Shown here piece by piece: positions 28,613-36,070 of a stretch of DNA of 60,348 bases. Origin of the DNA: DATCJY01 sp036562565 (GTDB taxonomy: Bacteria; Bacteroidota; Bacteroidia; Flavobacteriales_D; Sanyastnellaceae). The translations under genes were made by a program, and so were the position numbers. The notes beneath the pieces were generated by a model. It was not told the DNA's origin, searched no databases, and saw only the letters and a program-made list of their open reading frames with translations. The stretch lies in the NCBI GenBank assembly GCA_036562565.1, contig DATCJY010000057.1, positions 1 to 60,348 of the forward strand. Direction: 5' to 3'. Position 1 is the first letter of the stretch. Each line of letters opens with the position of its first letter.

Positions 28613-29374
28613 ATGGGATTTCTTAGACGACTATTGTTTGGTGCAGAAGAGAAGGCTTTAGAGCCTATCGATTTGGGATTAGTAGGAACCGATATGCACA
28701 GCCATCTGCTGCCCGGAATAGATGACGGTGCACAGGACATGGAGCAATCCATGATGCTCATCGAACAACTTCATGCTTTTGGCTATAAGAAGTTCATCAC
28801 AACTCCTCATGTCTACCGCGATATCTATCCCAACACTTCAGAAATCATTCTCTCCAAGCTCGAACTCGTAAGGAAGGAACTTGCCAAAAGAAACATCGAT
28901 ATAGAGTTTCATGCAGCTGCTGAATACTTCTGCGATGAAGCATTTGAAGAGTACATTGAGGCAAAAACATTGCTCACACTTGGCCCGAAGAATTATGTGC
29001 TCTTTGAGATATCTTTTGATGAAGAGAATGCCAACATGGCGCGTGCTATCTTCAACATGCACCTCAACGGTTACAAACCTATCCTCGCGCACCCTGAGCG
29101 CTATGCGTACTGGCATCACGATTTTTCAAAGTATGAGAGCATGTTGGATAAAGACGTGCAACTGCAGATAAACATCAACAGCCTCACCGGTCAATACGGC
29201 CCCATGACCAAGCACATTGCAGAAAGACTGATTCAGGAAAACATGGTGAGTTTTATCGGAACCGATTGCCACCACATGGGACATATCCAACTCATGCAAG
29301 TAGCACGACAAAACCCTTATCTGCACAAGTTGATAGAATCCGGTAAACTACTCAACCACGAACTGCTTTCTTAA
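28613..29374 (+). CDS. CpsB/YwqE-type tyrosine-protein phosphatase (PHP family)
   Basis: 253 residues. The metal-binding PHP-type motifs are present: 'DMHSHLLPGIDDGAQDMEQS' near the N-terminus, 'TTPHVYRDIYPNT', 'HAAAEYFCDE', 'LAHPERY' and 'FIGTDCHHMGH'. CpsB/YwqE enzymes dephosphorylate the tyrosine kinase tail of the Wzc-type polysaccharide co-polymerase and so control capsule or exopolysaccharide export. Last gene of the sugar-nucleotide run, 54 bp after rfbB, which supports a surface-polysaccharide role for the whole operon. No Wzc-like kinase is encoded in this window. Confidence 0.88.
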   Translation: MGFLRRLLFGAEEKALEPIDLGLVGTDMHSHLLPGIDDGAQDMEQSMMLIEQLHAFGYKKFITTPHVYRDIYPNTSEIILSKLELVRKELAKRNIDIEFHAAAEYFCDEAFEEYIEAKTLLTLGPKNYVLFEISFDEENANMARAIFNMHLNGYKPILAHPERYAYWHHDFSKYESMLDKDVQLQININSLTGQYGPMTKHIAERLIQENMVSFIGTDCHHMGHIQLMQVARQNPYLHKLIESGKLLNHELLS

Positions 29375-29377
29375 AGA

Positions 29378-30163
29378 TTATTTCCCTGGTGCCGGGCGAT
29401 CCCACCACTTCACTTCTTTCTTCAAAAAAGTTGCGCGCAGTCTGAGCTGGAAGAAGAATACATTCTCAAATGTGTCCGATTGATTCAAAATGGAATGACC
29501 ATTGAGATTGCGAGTGTAGTCCCTTAACTCCAAATAAGGATACCAACACGCACTGAGCTCAGGTGTCAAGATTATCCGCTCATTGAGCATTATCACGTGA
29601 TGGCCGATTCCGACTGATGTATAAAAAGCAAGTGATAATGGCCTGTATGGCTTGTCATCCTCCTCTTTCAAAGGTTCGCCAGCTACTCTTATGAAGGGCA
29701 TCAGAAATGTATATCCCGGCTCAACCGTCATAAACCACCGCGGCCCCAAAGGCCCCGTTTGATGCACTCCTTTTATAATTGCTCTCGGATGGAATCGAAA
29801 ATGTGCATTGATGCTAGCACGATGCATTCCCGCTGACCAACGCCACTCATCGCGTTTGGAAGTTGTAATTGAATAGGCATATGCCAATTGCGGAACGACA
29901 TGCAATTGTCGCTTTTTATGAAGCATCACATTATAACCTGCGGTAATGTCCACACCGTTGGTCAAAGGTTTTAGCGGTGCGTCAGACCACCAGCGCGCGG
30001 TGTTGAACGCTTGGAACACTTCGTCAAGAGGACGATTGTACAAATACGAATAACCGGCCTGAAACGACCATTGCGCGTTTAATACCGGACAAAACAGCAA
30101 GCACAAAGCTGCAACAATACATCTGCGAACCGAGGAACGATATGTCAAATGGTTAGTCTTCAT
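29378..30163 (-). CDS. Hypothetical outer-membrane beta-barrel protein
   Basis: 261 residues. The signal peptide ends near 'CPVLNAQ'. The mature part shows alternating amphipathic strands ('FQAGYSYLYN', 'VPQLAYAYSITTS', 'TSVGIGHHVIML', 'FFFQLRLRATFL'), typical of a small outer-membrane barrel. I do not recognise a named family. Its start overlaps the stop of the upstream amine oxidase gene by 4 bp (ATGA), so the two are translationally coupled and may work together at the envelope. It converges on the CpsB-like gene with 3 bp between stops and no visible terminator. Confidence 0.7.
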   Translation of the reverse strand: MKTNHLTYRSSVRRCIVAALCLLFCPVLNAQWSFQAGYSYLYNRPLDEVFQAFNTARWWSDAPLKPLTNGVDITAGYNVMLHKKRQLHVVPQLAYAYSITTSKRDEWRWSAGMHRASINAHFRFHPRAIIKGVHQTGPLGPRWFMTVEPGYTFLMPFIRVAGEPLKEEDDKPYRPLSLAFYTSVGIGHHVIMLNERIILTPELSACWYPYLELRDYTRNLNGHSILNQSDTFENVFFFQLRLRATFLKKEVKWWDRPAPGK

Positions 30164-31524
30164 TCCTCAAACAACATTTCATTTACCGCACGAAGTGCAG
30201 TTTCCATGGCCCCATGAACGGTGGCACAATGTCCATGAGTGTGCGTTGCTTCGCCTGCAAAGTAGATTTTTTTTCCGAGTGTTTGCGCTAGCATTTCACG
30301 CGCATTGCCTGTACCGGGCTTTGAATAAGAATAGGCACCACCAATAAACGGTTCGCTTCCCCAATCTTGAATATGATGTGCCACATACTTTGCAGAAGCA
30401 TTACCCCAGAGTTCATCCAGATCATCAAGTATTACTTCAACTATTGCATCACCTTGAGTTGACAAAGCTTCTGCTTGTTCACCACAAATAAAAGCGGTGA
30501 GCAATGCCTCCTCTCCTCTTCCACCTGATGCCGGGGCTAAATACAATGGAACCCTCTGACTACCATACATCGCTCCGGCATCATCCGGCCAAAATCTCTC
30601 AGTGAATTTGAATACAACCTTGATTCCCCTATCCATTCCTATGCGCTCAATGGCTTGCGTTTTGGATGCAGGAAGGGATGGAATGAAGGTAATATCGTTG
30701 CGTTTTAAAATGGTAAGTGGAACTGTCAAAATCAACTTATCAGCCGAGTAAGTATTGCCATCGCTATCCATTACAACCACTGAACCACCCGAATAATCTA
30801 TGGATTGCACAACTGTTTGGTAACGCAATTTGGAAATGACCGATTGAAAGCACTCATTAAGTAAAGCATGATGTGATTTATTCTTTAATCGCCTTACTTG
30901 ATGACCTGCGTTCCACCTTTCAGCACGTTCTCGCAAACCAAATGTTCCAACACGTGTATTGGAAGTCCCCATCGCGTTGCCCACCAAGCCATTCAGCACA
31001 TGCTGCATGGATGAATGAATACCGGACACATTCGCATATTCCTGAACGGTAATATCCTCTCCTGCATAGCTCTTGAAAGACTGGGTGAACTCCCACATAC
31101 GATTGAAGAAGGTGTTCTCTGTTGCTTGAGCAGAGGTTTTGAAAGAGCCATTGTAATAATAAAGCGATTCTGTTTCCGCGGTGAATTCACCTCCAAAGTG
31201 GCGCACCAGATCATACCATACAGAGCGTTCACCATAGATGAACTCAGCACCGAGATCAATATCGAAATCCGCAAAACCTTGCAATGAGCGAATACGCCCT
31301 CCGTAATGGGAGGAAGCCTCCAGTATTTCATACGGAATACCATACTGCTCCAGCAAAGAGGCTGCATACAAACCTGAAACTCCGGCACCTACAATCAATA
31401 CCTTTCCTGAGAAGCCGGAGCGATTCTTCAATACTTCCTTCTTACAGGAAGACAACCAAAAGGGCAACAGTGTGAAACCCGCGGTTGCCAAGCCGGTCTG
31501 CCGAATGAATGTTCTTCTGTTCAC
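30160..31524 (-). CDS. Flavin amine oxidase family protein, Tat-exported lipoprotein
   Basis: 454-residue FAD-dependent oxidase of the monoamine oxidase/phytoene desaturase superfamily. The N-terminus is a twin-arginine signal ('NRRTFIRQTGLATAGF') ending in a lipobox (C27 in 'WLSSC'), so the folded flavoprotein is probably exported by Tat and lipid-anchored. The dinucleotide motif 'VGAGVSGLYAA' lies at 45-55, 'GGRIRS' follows, and the C-terminal FAD motif is 'IYFAGEATHTHGHCATVHGA'. The substrate is unknown; aromatic or polyamine oxidation is possible. Coupled by a 4-bp overlap to the OM protein gene downstream; the truncated haemoglobin gene lies 49 bp upstream. Confidence 0.88.
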   Translation of the reverse strand: MNRRTFIRQTGLATAGFTLLPFWLSSCKKEVLKNRSGFSGKVLIVGAGVSGLYAASLLEQYGIPYEILEASSHYGGRIRSLQGFADFDIDLGAEFIYGERSVWYDLVRHFGGEFTAETESLYYYNGSFKTSAQATENTFFNRMWEFTQSFKSYAGEDITVQEYANVSGIHSSMQHVLNGLVGNAMGTSNTRVGTFGLRERAERWNAGHQVRRLKNKSHHALLNECFQSVISKLRYQTVVQSIDYSGGSVVVMDSDGNTYSADKLILTVPLTILKRNDITFIPSLPASKTQAIERIGMDRGIKVVFKFTERFWPDDAGAMYGSQRVPLYLAPASGGRGEEALLTAFICGEQAEALSTQGDAIVEVILDDLDELWGNASAKYVAHHIQDWGSEPFIGGAYSYSKPGTGNAREMLAQTLGKKIYFAGEATHTHGHCATVHGAMETALRAVNEMLFEE

Positions 31525-31573
31525 GCTCGGTGCAGTTTGATGAAAGGGCTTAATTTACAGAAGGAGCGCGGAA

Positions 31574-31942
31574 TCAGTTCAAACCTTCATCCCTTCTTTT
31601 GAACTTCTCTTTGAATGTCCAACCTATTGTTTTAGCACGCAGCTTTGCTGTATTGGCCTTCTCACCTTCAAATAAGTCATCTACCGTGGCATCAAATAAT
31701 TCCATCCAACGGTCGAAGTGTTCACCCTTTAGTGGCATGTGTACATGTTTATCAAATACATTGGTGGTATATCCCTCTTCATCCAGCAATACGAATGACC
31801 AAAAGTGAACCATCTTCGGTTTGTGCTTGGAGAAATCAAGATCAGCGAAAAAATCCTTGATAACTTCGTCTTCCAATACGCGTCCGTAAAAGGTATCTAC
31901 GAGTAGCTGTATATCATGTTTGCTTTGAATATCGTGCTTCAT
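31574..31942 (-). CDS. Group III truncated haemoglobin
   Basis: 122-residue globin. 'LVDTFYGRVLEDEVIKDFF' and the group III signature 'HVHMPLKGEHFDRWMELF', which includes the proximal haem region, are clear. Such globins bind O2 and NO in the cytoplasm, often with detoxifying or redox roles. Upstream, minus-strand TAACTTCG (31965-31972) is a plausible -7 box. It may be co-transcribed with the amine oxidase gene downstream. Confidence 0.93.
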   Translation of the reverse strand: MKHDIQSKHDIQLLVDTFYGRVLEDEVIKDFFADLDFSKHKPKMVHFWSFVLLDEEGYTTNVFDKHVHMPLKGEHFDRWMELFDATVDDLFEGEKANTAKLRAKTIGWTFKEKFKRRDEGLN

Positions 31943-31964
31943 GAGTGCATGTATAAAATCATGA

Positions 31965-31972
31965 CGAAGTTA
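31965..31972 (-). promoter_or_regulatory. Candidate -7 box of the truncated haemoglobin gene
   Basis: Minus-strand TAACTTCG, the same octamer as upstream of the CvfB-like gene, 22 bp before the ATG. Confidence 0.4.
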
Positions 31973-31998
31973 AGCACCACCTTCTACCAACACCGGTT

Positions 31999-33360
31999 TT
32001 AGACCTTTTTATATTTCCATTTACCGTTGTACAGGAATGCCCACGAAAACAGTCCAATAAGCCCGAAATAGAGATAATCCACTGTCCATACCAGGTGAAT
32101 GGGCCATGTCCATTTAAAGACCATTAAATATGCCACAATAAGGTAAACAATAACCGTGAGAAGCTCAACCATGAATCCTGCGAACGTATTGCCGCTTCCC
32201 TCCACCGTGCCCAATAAAATACTGGTAATTGAAAAAGTCAACATCGCAGGTAGTACGATGTACATGGTTTTGACTGTTTGTTCAATAGTGATTGGATTGG
32301 TAGCAAACTGACCGGCAATAAACTCAGGATACAGCCAGAGTCCATGGCTTAAGAACAACACTCCTAAGAAGTTGAGTAACATTAAACGCTTCATAACCTT
32401 GGGCAATTCCGCTTGCCTGTTTTCGGTTATCAGTCCTGAGATGTAAGTTTTTGTGGTGGTTGAAAAACCACCGATGCTGATGAATGCCAACATATACAAC
32501 TGGCGTACGATGAATGACGCATGCAATTCTGATTCTCCCATTGATTCAATGAATCCATAGAAGATCACCCACACACCCAAACTCAAAACAAGCTGCATTG
32601 AAATCGGCCCACCAAGTCTGACCAGTGCTGAAGAATATTTCCAAGTGCCTTTCCACAACCACTTGCGCACTTCATACGATGCGCTTTTTAGATCCTTATG
32701 AAATGCATCCGAATGGCGCCAAGTGTATATGAGAACGAATAGAAAGCCAACTATTTCAGAAAGAATGGTGGCAAGTGCTGCTCCTGTTACACCCAGCTTC
32801 GGCATTCCCAAATGACCAAAGATGAGCCCGTAATCCAAAAGAATATTGACCAAAGCCGTGATGACGGTGGTGTAAATCATTACACGTGTTTGTGCAATGC
32901 CTGACCAGAATGCATTCAAGACTAAAGTCAACGTATAGAAAAAGAAACCTATCGCACGGTACTCAATGAACTCTTGCATGTAAACAGCAACACCATCATG
33001 CTTCACAAATACATCGAGCGAAAGTGGAACAATAAAAAACAATAGCACAAACTGGATAGCCGCAATCATCCATGCAAGCCGTATGGAGTTGCCCAACACT
33101 TCACCAACCGCTGTATGATTGCCTTCTCCCTTTCTGCGAGCAATTAGAATCTGAGCGGCATTGCTAAGCCCCACACCTATCATGGACAAACTGATATACA
33201 TGAGCCCAATAAATGAAACCGCACTCATGGCATTGCCATCAAGTTGTGCAACGAAATAATTATCGGTAAACGAAACAACAAACTGAACGAAAGTTCCTAG
33301 ACTAATGGGTACAGCAACAGATAATATACTACGTGTAGATATGTTGAGTTGTTCCGTCAT
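31999..33360 (-). CDS. MATE family multidrug/metabolite efflux transporter
   Basis: 453-residue, 12-helix antiporter of the MatE family. Two homologous halves are visible, beginning 'VAVPISLGTFVQFVVSFTDN' and 'LGGPISMQLVLSLGVWVIFY'. 'SFIGLMYISLSMIGVGLSNA' and 'NAFWSGIAQTRVMIYTTVIT' are typical family segments. It exports cationic or hydrophobic compounds in exchange for Na+ or H+. It starts 17 bp after the trmH-like stop, so the two form an operon; no functional link is evident. Confidence 0.92.
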   Translation of the reverse strand: MTEQLNISTRSILSVAVPISLGTFVQFVVSFTDNYFVAQLDGNAMSAVSFIGLMYISLSMIGVGLSNAAQILIARRKGEGNHTAVGEVLGNSIRLAWMIAAIQFVLLFFIVPLSLDVFVKHDGVAVYMQEFIEYRAIGFFFYTLTLVLNAFWSGIAQTRVMIYTTVITALVNILLDYGLIFGHLGMPKLGVTGAALATILSEIVGFLFVLIYTWRHSDAFHKDLKSASYEVRKWLWKGTWKYSSALVRLGGPISMQLVLSLGVWVIFYGFIESMGESELHASFIVRQLYMLAFISIGGFSTTTKTYISGLITENRQAELPKVMKRLMLLNFLGVLFLSHGLWLYPEFIAGQFATNPITIEQTVKTMYIVLPAMLTFSITSILLGTVEGSGNTFAGFMVELLTVIVYLIVAYLMVFKWTWPIHLVWTVDYLYFGLIGLFSWAFLYNGKWKYKKV

Positions 33361-33377
33361 ACAGCTGTTTATCTGCC

Positions 33378-34061
33378 TCAGGAAATCTCTCCTGATTCAT
33401 ACATCTCGATGATATGCTTGCTCCAATAAATGGTTTTACAAGCCCATTCAATTTTCAATTTCAATTTTTCTTCATCAGTGAGTTGCCATGGGCGTTGTTC
33501 TCTGCGTAGGCGCTCTACCAACACCTGAGTTATCACGGCTGCAGCGGCTCCCACATTCAGGCTTTCGGTAAAACCATAAGTTGGAATAATGACTTTCTTG
33601 TCCGCATACTTCAACGCGATGTCCGAAGCTCCGGTCAATTCGGTTCCCATAACCACAGCCGTCTTCTTTGATAAATCTAGGTCATAAATACTGATGGAAG
33701 TATCATCGAGCATTGTTACAGCAATCTGATACCCCTCCTCCTTCAACTTCTTGAAACAGGCTTCAGAGTTATTGACTTCGCTATTGTAACGATGCAAAGT
33801 GAGCCAATTTCCAGCCCCTTTGGAAATGCGCTTATGATGCTTGAAATAGTGCTCGTTCTCTATGATATGCAAATCCTGAACACCCCAGCTCTCTGCAGAA
33901 CGCTGTATGGCACTGGCATTTTGTGCTTGATAAATATCTTCCAACACCAATGTCAGATAACGCGTTCTGTCATTGACTATCTTCTCAAACAATTGACGCT
34001 TTCTGTCGGTCAAGTGCTCCGACAAAATTTCATATAGACGCTCACTCACTTGCTTTTTCAT
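33378..34061 (-). CDS. trmH: tRNA/rRNA 2'-O-methyltransferase, TrmH (SpoU) family
   Basis: 227 residues with the SPOUT fold. The three family motifs are present: 'YQAQNASAIQRSAESWGV' (motif 1 with conserved N and R), 'VVMGTELTGASDIAL' (motif 2) and 'IPTYGFTESLNVGAAAAVIT' (motif 3, the knotted SAM site). Length and N-terminal helices fit TrmH, which makes Gm18 in tRNA, better than the longer RlmB. First gene of a pair with the MATE transporter. Upstream, minus-strand TAACTTGC (34075-34082) is a weak -7 candidate. Confidence 0.87.
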   Translation of the reverse strand: MKKQVSERLYEILSEHLTDRKRQLFEKIVNDRTRYLTLVLEDIYQAQNASAIQRSAESWGVQDLHIIENEHYFKHHKRISKGAGNWLTLHRYNSEVNNSEACFKKLKEEGYQIAVTMLDDTSISIYDLDLSKKTAVVMGTELTGASDIALKYADKKVIIPTYGFTESLNVGAAAAVITQVLVERLRREQRPWQLTDEEKLKLKIEWACKTIYWSKHIIEMYESGEIS

Positions 34062-34140
34062 ATAAATAGACGCGGCAAGTTACACATCTATAGAACTTCA
34101 TTTTTAAAGCATTCAACAAGTCATTCAATTCAATGGTACT

Positions 34141-34173
34141 AAAAATAAAAAAGCCGACACATAACGTATCGGC
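34141..34173 (-). terminator. Rho-independent terminator of the HU gene
   Basis: Leftward RNA pairs over 8 bp with one G-U (34153-34160 with 34166-34173), a 5-nt loop, then TTTTTTATTTTT. It lies 25 bp after the HU stop. Confidence 0.85.
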
Positions 34174-34198
34174 CTTATTCATTTCGAATGCAAAGTGA

Positions 34199-34471
34199 TT
34201 ACTTCACTTTAGCTTGCAATTCAGCACCAGCTTTGAAACGTACTACGTTTTTAGCTTTGATAGTGATTTCTTTACCGGTTTGTGGGTTGCGTCCTTTACG
34301 TGCAGCACGTTTAGAAACGCTGAAAGAACCAAAACCAACTAGAGCTACACGGTCTCCTTTTTTAAGAGCCTTAGTAGTAGTTTCAATGAAAGCATCAAGA
34401 GCTCTTTTTGCATCAGCTTTTGAAAGTTTCGCGTTTGAAGCCATTGCTTCGATCAATTCTGCTTTGTTCAT
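34199..34471 (-). CDS. hup: HU family DNA-binding protein
   Basis: 90-residue histone-like nucleoid protein; dimers bind and bend DNA. 'MNKAELIEAMASNAKLSKAD' and the arm region 'GRNPQTGKEITIKAKNVVRF' match HU closely. Monocistronic: it has its own -33/-7 promoter upstream (34525-34557) and a strong terminator downstream. Codon use favours a few codons, as expected for an abundant protein. Confidence 0.97.
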   Translation of the reverse strand: MNKAELIEAMASNAKLSKADAKRALDAFIETTTKALKKGDRVALVGFGSFSVSKRAARKGRNPQTGKEITIKAKNVVRFKAGAELQAKVK

Positions 34472-34524
34472 TTTTTTAGAATTTGTATGGGTTAAACATT
34501 ACAAGCTTTAGTGCTTGTTCATGC

Positions 34525-34557
34525 CAAATGTAGAGTGCGGATATTCCTGAAACCAAG
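34525..34557 (-). promoter_or_regulatory. HU gene promoter
   Basis: Minus-strand TACATTTG (34532-34525), an exact TAnnTTTG -7 box, with TTGG about 20 bp upstream (34556-34553) as -33. It sits back to back with a rightward TATCTTTG at 34578. Confidence 0.65.
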
Positions 34558-34577
34558 AATTGACGCGGGAAATCTGC

Positions 34578-34715
34578 TATCTTTGTTGAAAAATGAGCGG
34601 TTTTGTTAATAAGCCCGGGTTTTTATAGCCCCAAACCCGCTCCAATAGGGGCTTTTAGGCACTTACTGACCGTCTAATCACGGGTTTTAGCCCTCATTTA
34701 TGCCTTCTTTTTACA
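34578..34715 (+). ncRNA. Candidate structured small RNA divergent from HU
   Basis: A rightward -7 box TATCTTTG (34578-34585, exact TAnnTTTG) stands in a 354-bp gap with no rightward gene after it. The predicted transcript could fold into a rod: 34591-34597 pairs with 34693-34699 (7 bp), GGTT at 34599-34602 pairs with AGCC at 34689-34692, 34611-34617 pairs with 34681-34687 (one G-U), and an inner hairpin pairs 34627-34632 with 34648-34653. A T run at 34708-34712 follows. The -33 box is weak (TTGA at 34560, 15 bp spacing). It does not match tmRNA or SRP RNA; a 6S-like RNA is only a guess. Confidence 0.3.
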
Positions 34716-34825
34716 ATTAAAAACTGCCTTCAGACACGAAAATTTAATTTCAAACCAAATCTTGCCCTTAAACAATATAACCATAACCATGAAACTATGA
34801 ATGCAATGGAACAGCCTTCAATAAA

Positions 34826-36058
34826 TTAATGACTGCGTTGCACACGCTTTGCTCCAATGTGTGCACCTATCCCCAACTCCAAGAAATCTGCAGTACCTCC
34901 ATTGGTCTTTACCGCCACTTGTAGATAAGGTTGAATGCACTTGTTGAGTTGCACTGTTTTGTTTTGACTCATTGCATAGACTCGATATCCAATTTTATTG
35001 GAAGTGTACAAATTGATGAAACTCAACTTCGGTATATCCCAAATCTTATTGTAGGCATGAATGAATGGATCATACACATTCAATCCTCCTTGCAAGAAGA
35101 AACCAACACGACCGAACAACCATTCATAAGAAGCAAACAACACAATGTTCTGTGATTTGCGGTGCACATTATCAATATTGCCAAATAGCTCTTGTGATAA
35201 TGCGTAATTGTGATAGGCGTTGTAATAATGATAATTCACTCCAAGAGCAACACGACCTTTTGCATGAATCATCTTAGATGCATAAACACCGGCACCATAA
35301 ACGAGATAAGTTGGACCATCCACCGGGCGAATAGTTCCTTTGAACTCATGCAAACCAAGAATGCTTTGCATTCCTATATTCCATGGATGGCTGCAATGAA
35401 TCTTTTGTGGTGGGCTTGCAATAAACTTGTCGGGTGATTTAAGTTGCGTATATGAAAAACCAAAATGGATAGCTAAGAGATTGGCACCTATGTTCGGCAC
35501 ATCCACATGTGCATTGCTGCAATGCATAAACGACACTCCAACGTGATAGCGCCAGAACTCATTCAATGGCCTCGATGCTTCAACTTTAGCAATGGTCATA
35601 TTGGCCCATGGAGAACCTATGACCAGATTTTTTGGATTGTCAATGGAATGATAGGGTTTGAAGAAATGTGCTATTCCAAGTCCTACTCGTGCGCTCCATC
35701 GTGTATTTCCTCTCGCTCTGTCGATGCGCAAAGTCGGCATAGCTCCTATGGCTTGTCCAAGTATGTCCTGATTACCAAGTTGTGCATGCGCCACACTGAA
35801 TCCCACTGATGGGAAACCGTGCTGACTTTGCCACGTTTTATTGCCCTGTGTTTTCCATGAGAAATTGAACTCGGCCACCGTGGTAACATCATTTGGTGGA
35901 TACTCTCCATGAATTTTTACCAAGCGTCCGGCAAGGACAGAAAACTCCGCCTGCGGAATGGAACGCAACGTAGAATCCACTTGTGCATTGGCCAAGAGAA
36001 CGAACACCTGTAGGCATTCAAATACAAAAAGGCCTCTCCAACGCACCCAACGACTCAT
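34826..36058 (-). CDS. PagL-like lipid A deacylase (acyloxyacyl hydrolase family)
   Basis: 410 residues, exported (signal peptide up to ~26, 'LLANAQ'). The mid-protein 'SFMHCSNAHVDVPNIGANLL' carries the H-x-S-N active-site signature of PagL-type outer-membrane lipid A 3-O-deacylases (H179, S181), and the surroundings are amphipathic strands as in a beta-barrel. At about 410 residues it is more than twice the length of classical PagL (~150-180), with an extra C-terminal barrel-like half. The likely role is removal of a lipid A acyl chain; the catalytic acid was not placed. It follows the amino acid permease gene by 12 bp on the same strand, so is probably co-transcribed. Confidence 0.7.
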   Translation of the reverse strand: MSRWVRWRGLFVFECLQVFVLLANAQVDSTLRSIPQAEFSVLAGRLVKIHGEYPPNDVTTVAEFNFSWKTQGNKTWQSQHGFPSVGFSVAHAQLGNQDILGQAIGAMPTLRIDRARGNTRWSARVGLGIAHFFKPYHSIDNPKNLVIGSPWANMTIAKVEASRPLNEFWRYHVGVSFMHCSNAHVDVPNIGANLLAIHFGFSYTQLKSPDKFIASPPQKIHCSHPWNIGMQSILGLHEFKGTIRPVDGPTYLVYGAGVYASKMIHAKGRVALGVNYHYYNAYHNYALSQELFGNIDNVHRKSQNIVLFASYEWLFGRVGFFLQGGLNVYDPFIHAYNKIWDIPKLSFINLYTSNKIGYRVYAMSQNKTVQLNKCIQPYLQVAVKTNGGTADFLELGIGAHIGAKRVQRSH

Positions 36059-36070
36059 CCGTGCAATAGT

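Larger units (their letters stand above)
34472..34825. other. Gene-free segment between HU and the PagL-like gene
   Basis: 354 bp with no credible ORF. It holds the HU promoter (leftward), the candidate small RNA (rightward), an imperfect repeat (34616-34631 and 34681-34693, CGGGTTTT...AGCCC) and AT-rich sequence at 34700-34825 downstream of the PagL-like stop, where no terminator was recognised. Confidence 0.6.

Noticed and set aside
34591..34699. tmRNA or SRP RNA in the HU gap
   Set aside because: No tRNA-like ends with CCA, no tag frame, and no SRP helix 8 motif (GGAA loop with AGCA side loop).
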